This document shows, piece after piece, positions 47,324 through 55,279 of a stretch of 64,000 bases of DNA. This DNA comes from Leptospira kanakyensis (GTDB lineage: Bacteria > Spirochaetota > Leptospiria > Leptospirales > Leptospiraceae), in NCBI RefSeq assembly GCF_004769235.1, contig NZ_RQFG01000005.1, positions 1,240,001 through 1,304,000 on the forward strand, written 5' to 3'. Below the pieces are notes generated by a model, which made no database searches, had not been told where the DNA came from, and worked only from the letters and a program-made list of their open reading frames with translations. A program made the translations under genes and the position numbers. Every line of letters starts with the position of its first letter. Positions within the stretch are counted from its first letter, which is position 1.

Positions 47324-48064
47324 ATGAACCGTCCAAAAGTTTATAAAGTTCTTTTACTCGAAGATGATGAAAGTAGTGCTAAACTATTGTTACATACTTT
47401 GGAAAGATATAACTTTGATGTCACTCATGTTGCGGATGGGATGTCAGGCCTTACCAAAATCAGAAACAATAGTTATGATTTGGTGATCAGTGATGTCAAT
47501 ATGCCTTATCTCGATGGAATCAGTTTTTTAGAGAAAGGGAAAGAGATGTTGAAGATGACTCCTGTCATCATGTTGACCGCAGTGGGTGAAAAAGACCAAG
47601 TCAAGAGAGCTGCTCTCAGTCACGTGACAGCTTATCTTTTGAAGCCGATTGCCAACCAAGCTCTTCTTGAAAAAATCGCATTAGTTTTGCAGTTAAAACC
47701 AGAGAACATCATTGATAAAAAAGAATTTCCTTTGGTGATCAATGTCTCTGAACTTTCCATTTCACAAATGCTTTTGGAGATTAAGGGTTGTCCGGGTAAA
47801 AAATCTTTAGATGAGATTTACGATCGATTTATGTTATCTCTGGGGGGACGAGGTAGTTTTACCAATTTGAGAATCAATCTCGATAACACCTTCTTTTATG
47901 AAGTCAGATCCTTACAAATCTTGGACGATCTCATTGCAAAAATACTCAAACAGACCAATATCCGAGCAAGTTCCTTGTTTTTAGATTCGGAGTTCTTCAA
48001 TAACAATGTAGTGGATTTGCAACCGTACTCTTATCTTACCGAAGTAAATATAATTTCAAAATGA
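47324..48064 (+). CDS. Response regulator with unknown C-terminal domain
   Basis: A 246-residue protein. The receiver domain (1-125) has the acidic pocket E13-D14-D15, phosphorylatable D57 (I-S-D-V-N-M-P), T85 and K107. The 120-residue C-terminal part has no DNA-binding motif that I recognise and may bind a protein partner or a second messenger. It starts 15 bases after aroC, so it may be cotranscribed with it. No histidine kinase gene lies nearby. Confidence 0.8.
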   Translation: MNRPKVYKVLLLEDDESSAKLLLHTLERYNFDVTHVADGMSGLTKIRNNSYDLVISDVNMPYLDGISFLEKGKEMLKMTPVIMLTAVGEKDQVKRAALSHVTAYLLKPIANQALLEKIALVLQLKPENIIDKKEFPLVINVSELSISQMLLEIKGCPGKKSLDEIYDRFMLSLGGRGSFTNLRINLDNTFFYEVRSLQILDDLIAKILKQTNIRASSLFLDSEFFNNNVVDLQPYSYLTEVNIISK

Positions 48065-48068
48065 AGGT

Positions 48069-48097
48069 TTGACAAAATCGAAAGACCTAGGTCTAAT
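48069..48097 (+). promoter_or_regulatory. Promoter of nuoG-nuoI with overlapping palindrome
   Basis: TTGACA at 48069-48074 and TCTAAT at 48092-48097 are separated by 17 bases, a near-consensus sigma-70 type promoter. A perfect 12-base palindrome, AGACCTAGGTCT (48083-48094), covers the spacer and the start of the -10 box, the place for a repressor. It starts 5 bases after the response-regulator stop and 22 bases before the nuoG start. Confidence 0.65.
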
Positions 48098-48118
48098 CAA
48101 ACCTAGGGGGCCTGTTCT

Positions 48119-49567
48119 TTGGTTAAGATAAAGATAGACGGACTCGAATACGAAGTCGACGAAAAGAAAAACCTCATCGATGCCACAAAAGAAGTCGGAG
48201 TCGAAATCCCTTACTTTTGTTACCACCCAGCACTCAGTATCGTCGGTATGTGCCGCATGTGCCTTATCGAAATAGAAGGTGTTCCACGTTTACAAGCTGC
48301 TTGTAATACTCCTGTAAAAGAAGGAATGGGTATTGTTACTAAATCAGACCGAGTGAAAGAAGCTCGCGCTGGTACTATGGAATTCCTTCTCGCAAATCAC
48401 CCGTTAGATTGCCCTGTTTGTGATAAAGCTGGTGAATGTCGTTTGCAAGACAACGCATTTGGTTCCGGTTCTGGACATTCCAGATTTGAATTTGATAAAC
48501 GAAATATTCCTCAAGAAGAGATTGGAACCAATCTCATCATCAATCATAATCGTTGTATTGTTTGTTATCGTTGTGTTCGTTTTGAAGAAGAGAAGGTGGG
48601 GGAATCCAATCTTGGTCTTTTTGAACGTGGTAACCATTCCATCATTGGGCTTGCGAAATCAGAACCAATCGATCACAACTACCAAGGTGCTTTGGCAGAT
48701 ATTTGTCCCGTTGGTGCTCTATTAAATAATAAGACGTTATTTAAATCGCGTGTTTGGTGGTATAAATCTCAGAAATCTGTATGCCACGGCTGTTCCACAG
48801 GTTGTAATGTAACAACGAATGTACGAGACAATAAAATGTATCGTTACATGATCCGAGAAAATTATGACCAAGGTATGTTCTTCCTTTGTGATAAAGGTCG
48901 ATTTGATTTGGATTGGATGAATCAAAATCGTCTCCATAGTTATTTGGAAGCTGGCAATCCTTCGACTTCAAAAGAAGTAGTTTCTAAAATTGTAGATCGA
49001 ATGAAATCTGCTAAGTCCATTGCCGTTCTTGGTGGTGCTCATGAATCCAATGAATCTTTGGAAGCCTTAAAAAAAGGTTTTGATTTAGTTTCGCGCGAGT
49101 TAGGTGGTAAATCCATCCAATGGGAATCGAGAGTGACTGATGCACAAAACAAAGAAACCGAACAAGTGGATTTTTTACTCACAAAGGATAATCATCCTAA
49201 TACAAAAGGGGCTCTTGATTTAGGAATCACTACTCCTTCCGGAATTTCTGGAATCATCAGTGCCGTTAAGTCCGGTTCTATTGATTTAGTAATTGTGTTG
49301 AAAGAGTCCATTCCTGAAGGAATTGATCCTTCTAAAGTAATTGTTTTTGATACCAATTTGACGGATGCAGCAAAGAACGCAAGTTTGGCGGCACCGATTC
49401 AAATTTTTGCAGAATCTGCAGGTAGTTTTACCAATAAAAACGGTCTCAAACAAAACTTTGAACAGTCATTGAATCCCATCAAGGGACTTTCAAGTGCTGC
49501 CGGTGTTGTGGATTTGATTTTACAGAAGTTAACTGAAAAAGTGGAGGCATCCGTTGGGAACCGTTAA
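48119..49567 (+). CDS. nuoG: NADH-quinone oxidoreductase subunit G (short form)
   Basis: A 482-residue complex I subunit, half the length of E. coli NuoG. N-terminal [2Fe-2S] ligands C34, C45, C48 and C62; the His-ligated cluster H94, C98, C101 and C107; and C146, C149, C152 and C196 for the next [4Fe-4S] cluster are all present, plus C222, C225 and C229 of the additional site. The molybdopterin-like C-terminal domain is much reduced. TTG start at 48119 after GGGGG. The remaining nuo genes are not in this window. Confidence 0.87.
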   Translation: MVKIKIDGLEYEVDEKKNLIDATKEVGVEIPYFCYHPALSIVGMCRMCLIEIEGVPRLQAACNTPVKEGMGIVTKSDRVKEARAGTMEFLLANHPLDCPVCDKAGECRLQDNAFGSGSGHSRFEFDKRNIPQEEIGTNLIINHNRCIVCYRCVRFEEEKVGESNLGLFERGNHSIIGLAKSEPIDHNYQGALADICPVGALLNNKTLFKSRVWWYKSQKSVCHGCSTGCNVTTNVRDNKMYRYMIRENYDQGMFFLCDKGRFDLDWMNQNRLHSYLEAGNPSTSKEVVSKIVDRMKSAKSIAVLGGAHESNESLEALKKGFDLVSRELGGKSIQWESRVTDAQNKETEQVDFLLTKDNHPNTKGALDLGITTPSGISGIISAVKSGSIDLVIVLKESIPEGIDPSKVIVFDTNLTDAAKNASLAAPIQIFAESAGSFTNKNGLKQNFEQSLNPIKGLSSAAGVVDLILQKLTEKVEASVGNR

Positions 49568-50081
49568 TGTAGTCAACGTCGCCAAAAAACATCAGTTTTC
49601 TTGGTATGAGAAGTTCTATTTTTGGTCCATTGGGAAAGGCCTTTGGATCACACTGAAACATTTCATTAAGGTAGCTTTGTTCAACCAACAAGTGACCATT
49701 GAATATCCTGACAAAAAACGCCAGTATTCCACTCGGTTTCGCGGAATGCACTCGATGAAACGAGATGAAAAAGGTCGGGAAAGATGTACGGCTTGTTTTT
49801 GTTGTATGTGGATTTGTCCGGCCAACGCGATTCATATCGAAGCGGCAGAAGTCCCGACGGACCGTCAACACCTCCATCCAGAAGATAAGTTTGCTAAGAA
49901 ATTTGAAATCAACTTACTCCGTTGTATTTTTTGTGGTCTTTGTGAGGAAGCTTGTCCTAAGGGTGCGATTTACCTAGATGGAACTGGGGAAATGGCTGCG
50001 GACAACCGTGAGGACTTATTTTTAACCAAAGAAAGAATGATGGAAAAAACTGGCGGACCGATCCTCGGCCAAAGGAATTAA
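49554..50081 (+). CDS. nuoI: NADH-quinone oxidoreductase subunit I
   Basis: A 175-residue ferredoxin-like subunit that carries two [4Fe-4S] clusters in the peripheral arm. The ligand sets are C78, C81, C84, C88 and C124, C127, C130, C134. The first motif reads C-T-A-C-F-C-C, with an extra Cys83. TTG at 49554 overlaps nuoG by 14 bases, so translation is probably coupled. Electrons pass from NuoG through NuoI towards quinone. Confidence 0.9.
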   Translation: MGTVNVVNVAKKHQFSWYEKFYFWSIGKGLWITLKHFIKVALFNQQVTIEYPDKKRQYSTRFRGMHSMKRDEKGRERCTACFCCMWICPANAIHIEAAEVPTDRQHLHPEDKFAKKFEINLLRCIFCGLCEEACPKGAIYLDGTGEMAADNREDLFLTKERMMEKTGGPILGQRN

Positions 50082-50106
50082 GTTTATTTTTTCTTTTTGA
50101 TACAAT

Positions 50107-50149
50107 AGCCCGGTTTTTGTTTTTTAATTAAAACTACCGGGTTTTGTTT
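50107..50149 (+). terminator. Likely terminator of nuoG-nuoI
   Basis: CCCGGT (50109-50114) pairs with ACCGGG (50136-50141), and TTTTGTTTG follows. It lies 25 bases after the nuoI stop. The loop is long and AT-rich. Confidence 0.6.
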
Positions 50150-50241
50150 GTAAAACCGACTTTATTATAACCTTCGTGAATTCATTTTCTTTGATTCAAA
50201 AATTCAAATACAGTTCTTCTGATATAAAATTCGCAAACAAA

Positions 50242-51255
50242 TTGATAACAATCAAAAGTTTGAGAAACCTTTTCAGTATTTTTGTTTGGATTATCGTGTT
50301 TGGATTTCATTTTGCACTTTCTGCTGAAACTACCATCATTGAAAACGAAGAAGATGAAAGGCGTGTCCTTGAGAATCACGCGTTTGAAAAGTTACGATTT
50401 GGCCTCGCCAATCATATTCATTATTATAAAGTTAAAAAAACCAAAAACACTGTTGTAGAACAACGATCGGGTCGCAAACGATTGTATGACCATAATTTGA
50501 TCCTTCGTTCTATATTCCGAAATCGGATTTTACATCATGAGTATGGTTCCATTGGACGACTGTTAGATGGTGCGAGTTTTATCGATTTTGGAAGTGCCAT
50601 TCTTTATGAAGAAGGTGCCGTGACAGTGAGAGATTTATACGAAGACGAGTTTCTTGCACGGTATATCAAAAAGATTGTGGCTACCGACATCAATGATCCG
50701 GAATACGATCACACTCGTTATATCGAAATTCACTTAACAGAACGAGATCCTTTTCCCTTTGCTTTTAATGAAATTCCTTACCGTTTGGATGATCCTTCTT
50801 ACATCCGAATTTTAACGAAACTTTACACTCCCAGTGAATTTTCACCGGTGATCTTTCGTAGTACCAATTCTGGACCTGATTTATTTTATACAGTGGAAGA
50901 GATGCGAGATCACTTTCGTTCGGTTCTCGATGCCAATCCCCACCGTACCATTTTATATTTCTTCAATCGTTACATTTTCTTCCGGACACCTTGCGAATCC
51001 AAATTCCAACTCCTCGGAACCATCGATGAAAAGGTAGGAGTGAACCATAGTTTCAGTGCCTGGCGTTATGTGGATTGGAACAAAAGGGAATTTTCGGAGG
51101 CTATCGAACCCAACTATCGGTACATCCGCATTGCTGAAGAACGAAATGAAAGCAAGGCTGACCGGCTAGATTCGATGATTTCGGGGTTTGGGTGCCAAAT
51201 TCGAGCAAAAATGATCTACTACCGTCACAAATTCATGAAAACTATGACGAAATGA
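50242..51255 (+). CDS. Orphan exported protein with Rossmann-like core
   Basis: A protein of about 337 residues from a TTG at 50242 (a GTG at 50176 and a TTG at 50260 are alternatives), giving a signal sequence that ends A-L-S-A-E. The core segment F-I-D-F-G-S-A-I-L-Y ... I-K-K-I-V-A-T-D-I-N-D resembles the first two strands of a SAM-methyltransferase-like Rossmann fold. An export signal is odd for such an enzyme, so the likeness may be chance. There are several Cys and many Arg/Tyr pairs. Function unknown. Confidence 0.55.
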   Translation: MITIKSLRNLFSIFVWIIVFGFHFALSAETTIIENEEDERRVLENHAFEKLRFGLANHIHYYKVKKTKNTVVEQRSGRKRLYDHNLILRSIFRNRILHHEYGSIGRLLDGASFIDFGSAILYEEGAVTVRDLYEDEFLARYIKKIVATDINDPEYDHTRYIEIHLTERDPFPFAFNEIPYRLDDPSYIRILTKLYTPSEFSPVIFRSTNSGPDLFYTVEEMRDHFRSVLDANPHRTILYFFNRYIFFRTPCESKFQLLGTIDEKVGVNHSFSAWRYVDWNKREFSEAIEPNYRYIRIAEERNESKADRLDSMISGFGCQIRAKMIYYRHKFMKTMTK

Positions 51256-51327
51256 TGATTTTTTTACTTTTCTTGTGAGGCGAACTCTGTACGTTTTTCC
51301 TAGAAACACCCAGAGAGAGGTAAACCC

Positions 51328-52542
51328 ATGGGGAATTCCTATATTATTGATGCTGTCCGAACTCCGAGAGGAAAGGGCAAAAAACGTGGGACACTTGCAT
51401 CCGTCCACCCACAAGAATTAGCTGCTGCCACATTAAAAGCCATCCAATCACGTACCGGAATTGATCCCAAAACGGTTGAAGAAGTTGTAATGGGTTGTGT
51501 ATCCCAAGTTGCTGACCAAGCTGCATGTATCGCACGTTATGCGGTTATGGCTGCTCATTGGCCAAAAGATGTTCCAGGTTATACTGTGAACCGATTTTGT
51601 GGATCCGGATTACAAGCACTCAACAACGTAGCAAACCATGTTGGTTCTGGAGCGATGGAACTTGGGGTTGGAGGTGGAGTTGAATCCATGAGCCGTGTGA
51701 AAATGGGTGATGATATGATTGGTCGTGATTTTAACGTTGGTAACGATAAAATTGCTGCACATTACAACCTAGTGCCACAAGGGATTTCTGCTGACTTAAT
51801 CGCAACTAAGTATGATATTTCTCGTGAAGAAGCAGATCGTTTTGCAGAATCTTCACAACAAAAAGCACATGCTGCCATTCAAAACGGACTTTTTAAAAAA
51901 TCTGTGATCCCAATTACTTTGGATGATGGAACCGTTGTGACAGAAGAAGAGAACCCACGTTTGGAATCAGACTACGCTTTCCTTTCTGGTCTTGGCCCTG
52001 TATTCAAAACCATTGGTGAAAAAGAATTGGATGCGATTGCATTACGTTCTTACCCAGAAGTAACAAAAATAAATCACATCCATACACTCGGAAACTCTTC
52101 TGGTATTGTTGATGGTGCTGCTGCAATCTTAGTTTCCAATGATGAAGGATTGAAGAAATACGGTTTGAAACCACGTGCAAAAATTCTTGCAACAGTGGCA
52201 ACTGGTGAAGATCCAACGATTATGTTAACTGGTCCTGTTTCTGCTTCTCAAAAAGCTTTGAAACAAGCTGGCCTTAGTGTAAAGGACATTGACCTTTGGG
52301 AAATCAACGAAGCATTCGCCTCTGTAGTGTTATACGTAAAGAAAACACTCGGAATTGATGAATCCAAAATCAATGTGAACGGGGGAGCAATTGCTCTTGG
52401 ACACCCACTCGGAGCAACAGGAGCTATCCTTACTGGAACGGTTCTTGACGAGTTGGAAAGAAGAGACCTTCGTTACGGACTCATCACTCTTTGTATCGGT
52501 GGCGGTATGGGTATCGCTACTATCATCGAAAGATTGAAGTAA
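51328..52542 (+). CDS. Acetyl-CoA C-acyltransferase (thiolase)
   Basis: A 404-residue thiolase. The nucleophile Cys lies in [10 protein letters not shown] near 93, the G-H-P-L-G-A-T-G motif near 355 and the second active Cys in L-C-I-G-G-G-M-G near 390. It either cleaves 3-ketoacyl-CoA in beta-oxidation (FadA/FadI type) or condenses acetyl-CoA. Leptospira grows on fatty acids, so beta-oxidation is plausible, but the chain-length preference cannot be read. The ATG follows GAGAGG. Confidence 0.93.
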   Translation: MGNSYIIDAVRTPRGKGKKRGTLASVHPQELAAATLKAIQSRTGIDPKTVEEVVMGCVSQVADQAACIARYAVMAAHWPKDVPGYTVNRFCGSGLQALNNVANHVGSGAMELGVGGGVESMSRVKMGDDMIGRDFNVGNDKIAAHYNLVPQGISADLIATKYDISREEADRFAESSQQKAHAAIQNGLFKKSVIPITLDDGTVVTEEENPRLESDYAFLSGLGPVFKTIGEKELDAIALRSYPEVTKINHIHTLGNSSGIVDGAAAILVSNDEGLKKYGLKPRAKILATVATGEDPTIMLTGPVSASQKALKQAGLSVKDIDLWEINEAFASVVLYVKKTLGIDESKINVNGGAIALGHPLGATGAILTGTVLDELERRDLRYGLITLCIGGGMGIATIIERLK

Positions 52543-52558
52543 GACCTACCTTTTGAAA

Positions 52559-52600
52559 AAACACGTTTAGATCCTTCGAAAACAGGATTTAAACGTGTTT
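52559..52600 (+). terminator. Possible terminator hairpin after thiolase
   Basis: A long inverted repeat (10 base pairs outer, 5 inner, separated by a two-base bulge) at 52559-52575 and 52584-52600 starts 16 bases after the stop. It ends in TTTCGTTG, so the T tail is poor. Confidence 0.45.
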
Positions 52601-52652
52601 CGTTGATTACACACGTCCTTGATATTTCAGACCTCCCTTTGTGGGGAATTAA

Positions 52653-53201
52653 TTATTTCTTATACAAATTAACGAATTCCTCGAAAACTTCTTTCCCACT
52701 ACTAGATTCATTTAAACACCATTCTTTTACTTTTTCTAGGTCAAAGTTCTGACTTTTTGCAACTAACAATGCTTGATCCAAACATTCCCGAGCCTTGAAG
52801 TGTAGGAAGGAAGCAAGTCTATCTTTGATACAGTCTGTAGGAGATAGAATTTTAAGAATCTTCCCTTGAAATTCTTTTTCATCAGGGACAATTTTATAAT
52901 CGTCTCCTATTGATACTGGTGCAGATACGAATTCAATATATAAATGCTGACATTTTGGATGAACATAATGACGATTGACCTTACTAAAGCCAATACTTTC
53001 CATCGTAGTTTTGATTTCAGATGCCTTAGATAGAAGAGGTTCAACTAAATCCAAATCACCAGAACGATACGCACCTCTTGAGTAAATGGCAACAACAGCA
53101 CCACCAACCAAAACAGATTGGATTCCTTTATGTGCGAGATGCCATCCTACAAATTTCCAAAGTTCTTCTTCATTTACTTCAGACCAATTAGGTTCTTCCA
53201 T
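52653..53201 (-). CDS. Nucleotidyltransferase-like protein of a two-gene module
   Basis: A 182-residue protein with a nucleotidyltransferase-fold signature: V-G-G-A-V-V at residues 32-37 (G33-G34) and S-G-D-L-D-L-V with D49-x-D51 a likely metal pair. The rest is helical with H-F-K-A-R-E-C-L-D in the second half. This arrangement occurs in AbiEii- and MNT-type toxins and in stand-alone relatives. The start overlaps the winged-helix gene by 14 bases, so the two are made together. No transposon or phage marker is next to it. A toxin or defence role is inferred from the pairing. Confidence 0.7.
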   Translation of the reverse strand: MEEPNWSEVNEEELWKFVGWHLAHKGIQSVLVGGAVVAIYSRGAYRSGDLDLVEPLLSKASEIKTTMESIGFSKVNRHYVHPKCQHLYIEFVSAPVSIGDDYKIVPDEKEFQGKILKILSPTDCIKDRLASFLHFKARECLDQALLVAKSQNFDLEKVKEWCLNESSSGKEVFEEFVNLYKK

Positions 53202-53532
53202 AAACGGGTTTCCCTTTCTCTCTAGGCCTTCGTCTTGCGGAAAATATTTTTTCTTTCTCTTCTATAGTTAAAGAATTATAAAATATTTCTAAAATTCCTT
53301 TAATAGGTTTAACAAAAGGAGATTTTTGATTAAATGAAAAAACCCTAGTTCTTCCTACGTTTTTGGCAACGAGGATACCGGCTTTTTCGAAACGTTCTAG
53401 TTGCATTCTAATGGGTGTAGGCGCCAAAGCATAATCCTTTGCAATGGCAGCAGAATGAATTTCATTGTAATGGAATAAATGGAGAAGTACCCTTGAAGCT
53501 GTTTTATTCCCAAATATACCATCAAGTATCAT
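53188..53532 (-). CDS. Winged-helix DNA-binding protein of a two-gene module
   Basis: A 114-residue protein. The N-terminal 75 residues form a winged helix (A-S-R-V-L-L-H-L-F, I-A-K-D-Y-A-L-A-P-T-P-I-R-M-Q-L-E-R-F-E-K-A-G-I) typical of ArsR/MarR-like regulators. The C-terminal tail is basic (A-R-R-R-P-R-E-K-G-K). It is the first gene of a unit with the nucleotidyltransferase-like gene and has a repeated operator region directly upstream, which suggests self-repression as in antitoxins. Confidence 0.72.
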   Translation of the reverse strand: MILDGIFGNKTASRVLLHLFHYNEIHSAAIAKDYALAPTPIRMQLERFEKAGILVAKNVGRTRVFSFNQKSPFVKPIKGILEIFYNSLTIEEKEKIFSARRRPREKGKPVYGRT

Positions 53533-53559
53533 GATTAATCAGTATAAGTTCTATTATAA

Positions 53560-53612
53560 ATATCAACTAAAAAATAGTCGATATAAGCTAAAAAATAGTT
53601 CATATCAACTAC
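53560..53612. promoter_or_regulatory. Operator-like repeat array upstream of winged-helix gene
   Basis: CTAAAAAATAGT occurs twice (53567-53578 and 53588-53599), 21 bases apart, two helix turns. Each copy is the centre of a larger inverted repeat; the first spans 53560-53584 with 10-base arms and one mismatch. Parts of a third half-site (ATATCAACTA) lie at 53602-53611. The array is 28 bases upstream of the winged-helix ATG. Confidence 0.6.
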
Positions 53613-53669
53613 GCCTAACATCATTATAAACGTATTGCAATTAAATCTGCCCAATATGAGAAATGTACT

Positions 53670-54005
53670 ATGAGCGTAACACAGACTTTCCCAGGCACAT
53701 CTTGTAACCAATGTAACTTCAAAGTCGCGGAAGTTTTAGATGGTTGCCCGTCCTGTGGGAGTGAATCCACTGAAAAAGTGGATTTAAAAGAGAATGGAAC
53801 CATCCATTCTTTTACAGTTGTGTATGTTGGATTTGGACATATGGCAAGCCGTGCCCCTTACGTTCTGGCAATTGTGCAAACAGAAGAAAATGTAAAACTC
53901 ACTACTGTCATTGAAGGTGTTACAGATTTTAATACGGTGAAAATTGGAGACAAGGTTCGATTCAAAGGTATGGACGATAAGATCGGCCCTGTATTTCAAT
54001 ATTAG
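53670..54005 (+). CDS. Zn-ribbon/OB-fold (DUF35-type) protein
   Basis: A 111-residue protein. An N-terminal rubredoxin-like zinc ribbon has C-x2-C (residues 12 and 15) and C-x2-C (26 and 29), followed by an OB fold with I-H-S-F-T-V-V-Y-V-G and K-I-G-D-K-V-R-F. Such proteins accompany thiolase-like and acyl-CoA enzymes, possibly binding CoA esters; a thiolase gene lies 1.1 kb upstream. It is divergent from the winged-helix gene and shares its regulatory gap. Confidence 0.8.
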   Translation: MSVTQTFPGTSCNQCNFKVAEVLDGCPSCGSESTEKVDLKENGTIHSFTVVYVGFGHMASRAPYVLAIVQTEENVKLTTVIEGVTDFNTVKIGDKVRFKGMDDKIGPVFQY

Positions 54006-54095
54006 AATTTTCAAAGAATCTTTATCTTCAGTCGAATCTGAGAGTGCGAATGGATAAAAACAAAACGAATCTGTTTTGAAAGTCATATAGCAAAA

Positions 54096-54548
54096 ATGAA
54101 ATCTTCTTCTTCAAAACAAAATCCTAAATCCAAACTAAAATATCCCCTTCCTTCAGAGGAAGTATCATCCTATTATTTTAACCTAATGCCCGCAATGTTA
54201 GAGAAATTTATGGAGATCCGAACTTGGATTTATGAATTATCAGAAGCGGAGGAAAGGATCGGTGTCATTGAGGAATGTTTGAAATGGGGAGAGCCCAGTT
54301 TTTTAACACCTAAAACAAAATCAGGTTCTACCATTCGAATCGGAAAGGTAAACGATTCAGAATTTGCTCTTTATTTTAATTGTAAAACCACGATTGCCAA
54401 AGAAATCGCAATAGAGTTTCCCGAATTGAACTGCGATGGGAAAAGAGCCTTGTATCTATCATCCAGTAAAAAGCTTCCTAAAACAAAACTCATAGTTTGT
54501 TTAAAGAAAGCATTGTTGTATCATAAAAAAAAATTAGATTTATCTTAG
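54096..54548 (+). CDS. DUF1801-domain protein
   Basis: A 150-residue protein. A basic N-terminus is followed by the DUF1801 (YdhG-like) pattern: I-E-E-C-L-K-W-G-E-P-S-F, T-I-R-I-G, and F-A-L-Y-F-N-C. The family has a small alpha/beta fold of unknown function. No signal peptide, so it is cytoplasmic. It lies 90 bases after the Zn-ribbon gene on the same strand. Confidence 0.72.
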   Translation: MKSSSSKQNPKSKLKYPLPSEEVSSYYFNLMPAMLEKFMEIRTWIYELSEAEERIGVIEECLKWGEPSFLTPKTKSGSTIRIGKVNDSEFALYFNCKTTIAKEIAIEFPELNCDGKRALYLSSSKKLPKTKLIVCLKKALLYHKKKLDLS

Positions 54549-54609
54549 AAATCAGCGAAAAATTGATTCATTCATAGCAATTCAATGGATTAAGAGGAAA
54601 GTTTAGATC

Positions 54610-55044
54610 ATGAAACCAAAGGAAGGTTCTTTCCAATATTCGTTTCGGGTTCGGTATTCGGAAGTGGATTCGCAAGGGATTGTTTTTAATGCCAATTATT
54701 TAAATTATTTGGATGTGGCTATTACCGAATACTTTCGTACAAAGGGAATTTCTTATTCAGAATTTATAGATCGTTACCAACTTGATTTTCATGTCGTACA
54801 ATCGCTCGTTGATTATCGGAATGGAGCCAAGTTCGATGATGAGTTGGCGATTTCTTTAGATCCAAGTTATCAATCTTCGAAGATTTTTTGGTCGTTTCAA
54901 ATGGAATGTGGAGATAAACTTATTTGTTCAGGAGTTCTTACTTATATTACAGTGAGTCATGTCACAAAGAAGATTGTATCGCTACCGGAAGAGGTGAGTC
55001 AGTTGTTACAGTTGGAAAAGAAATTTGATAAGGCTAAAAGCTAA
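54610..55044 (+). CDS. Acyl-CoA thioesterase, YbgC/4HBT type
   Basis: A 144-residue hotdog-fold thioesterase that frees acids from acyl-CoA. The catalytic Asp region reads S-E-V-D-S-Q-G-I-V-F-N-A-N-Y-L-N-Y at about residues 16-32, the 4-hydroxybenzoyl-CoA thioesterase signature. The ATG at 54610 follows AGAGGAAAG. It may work on products of the nearby acyl-CoA metabolism genes; the chain length is unknown. Confidence 0.85.
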   Translation: MKPKEGSFQYSFRVRYSEVDSQGIVFNANYLNYLDVAITEYFRTKGISYSEFIDRYQLDFHVVQSLVDYRNGAKFDDELAISLDPSYQSSKIFWSFQMECGDKLICSGVLTYITVSHVTKKIVSLPEEVSQLLQLEKKFDKAKS

Positions 55045-55279
55045 AACAAAAATCAAGGCTAATTATAAATTCTGTATCCAAATTGAAATTCCCTCGCGCC
55101 ACCGATCGCAGCGGAAATCCTTTCCTGATTCCATTAATTTAAATTTTAAAATGAAATTGGAAAGATTGGAGCGGAGAGCGGGATCGGGCAAAGATGAAAG
55201 TGGGATCCCTCGATGGATTCGAGGCGCCCCACTGAATCAATATAAGTTTCCTTTTTTAGCAAAAAGATAAAAGCAAAAC

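Noticed and set aside
55025..55270. 81-codon plus-strand frame after the thioesterase gene
   Set aside because: Overlaps the thioesterase end, is rich in Arg/Lys/Ser with no fold, and lacks a ribosome-binding site. The gap 55045-55279 shows only a weak 5-bp stem at 55208-55224 without a T run.
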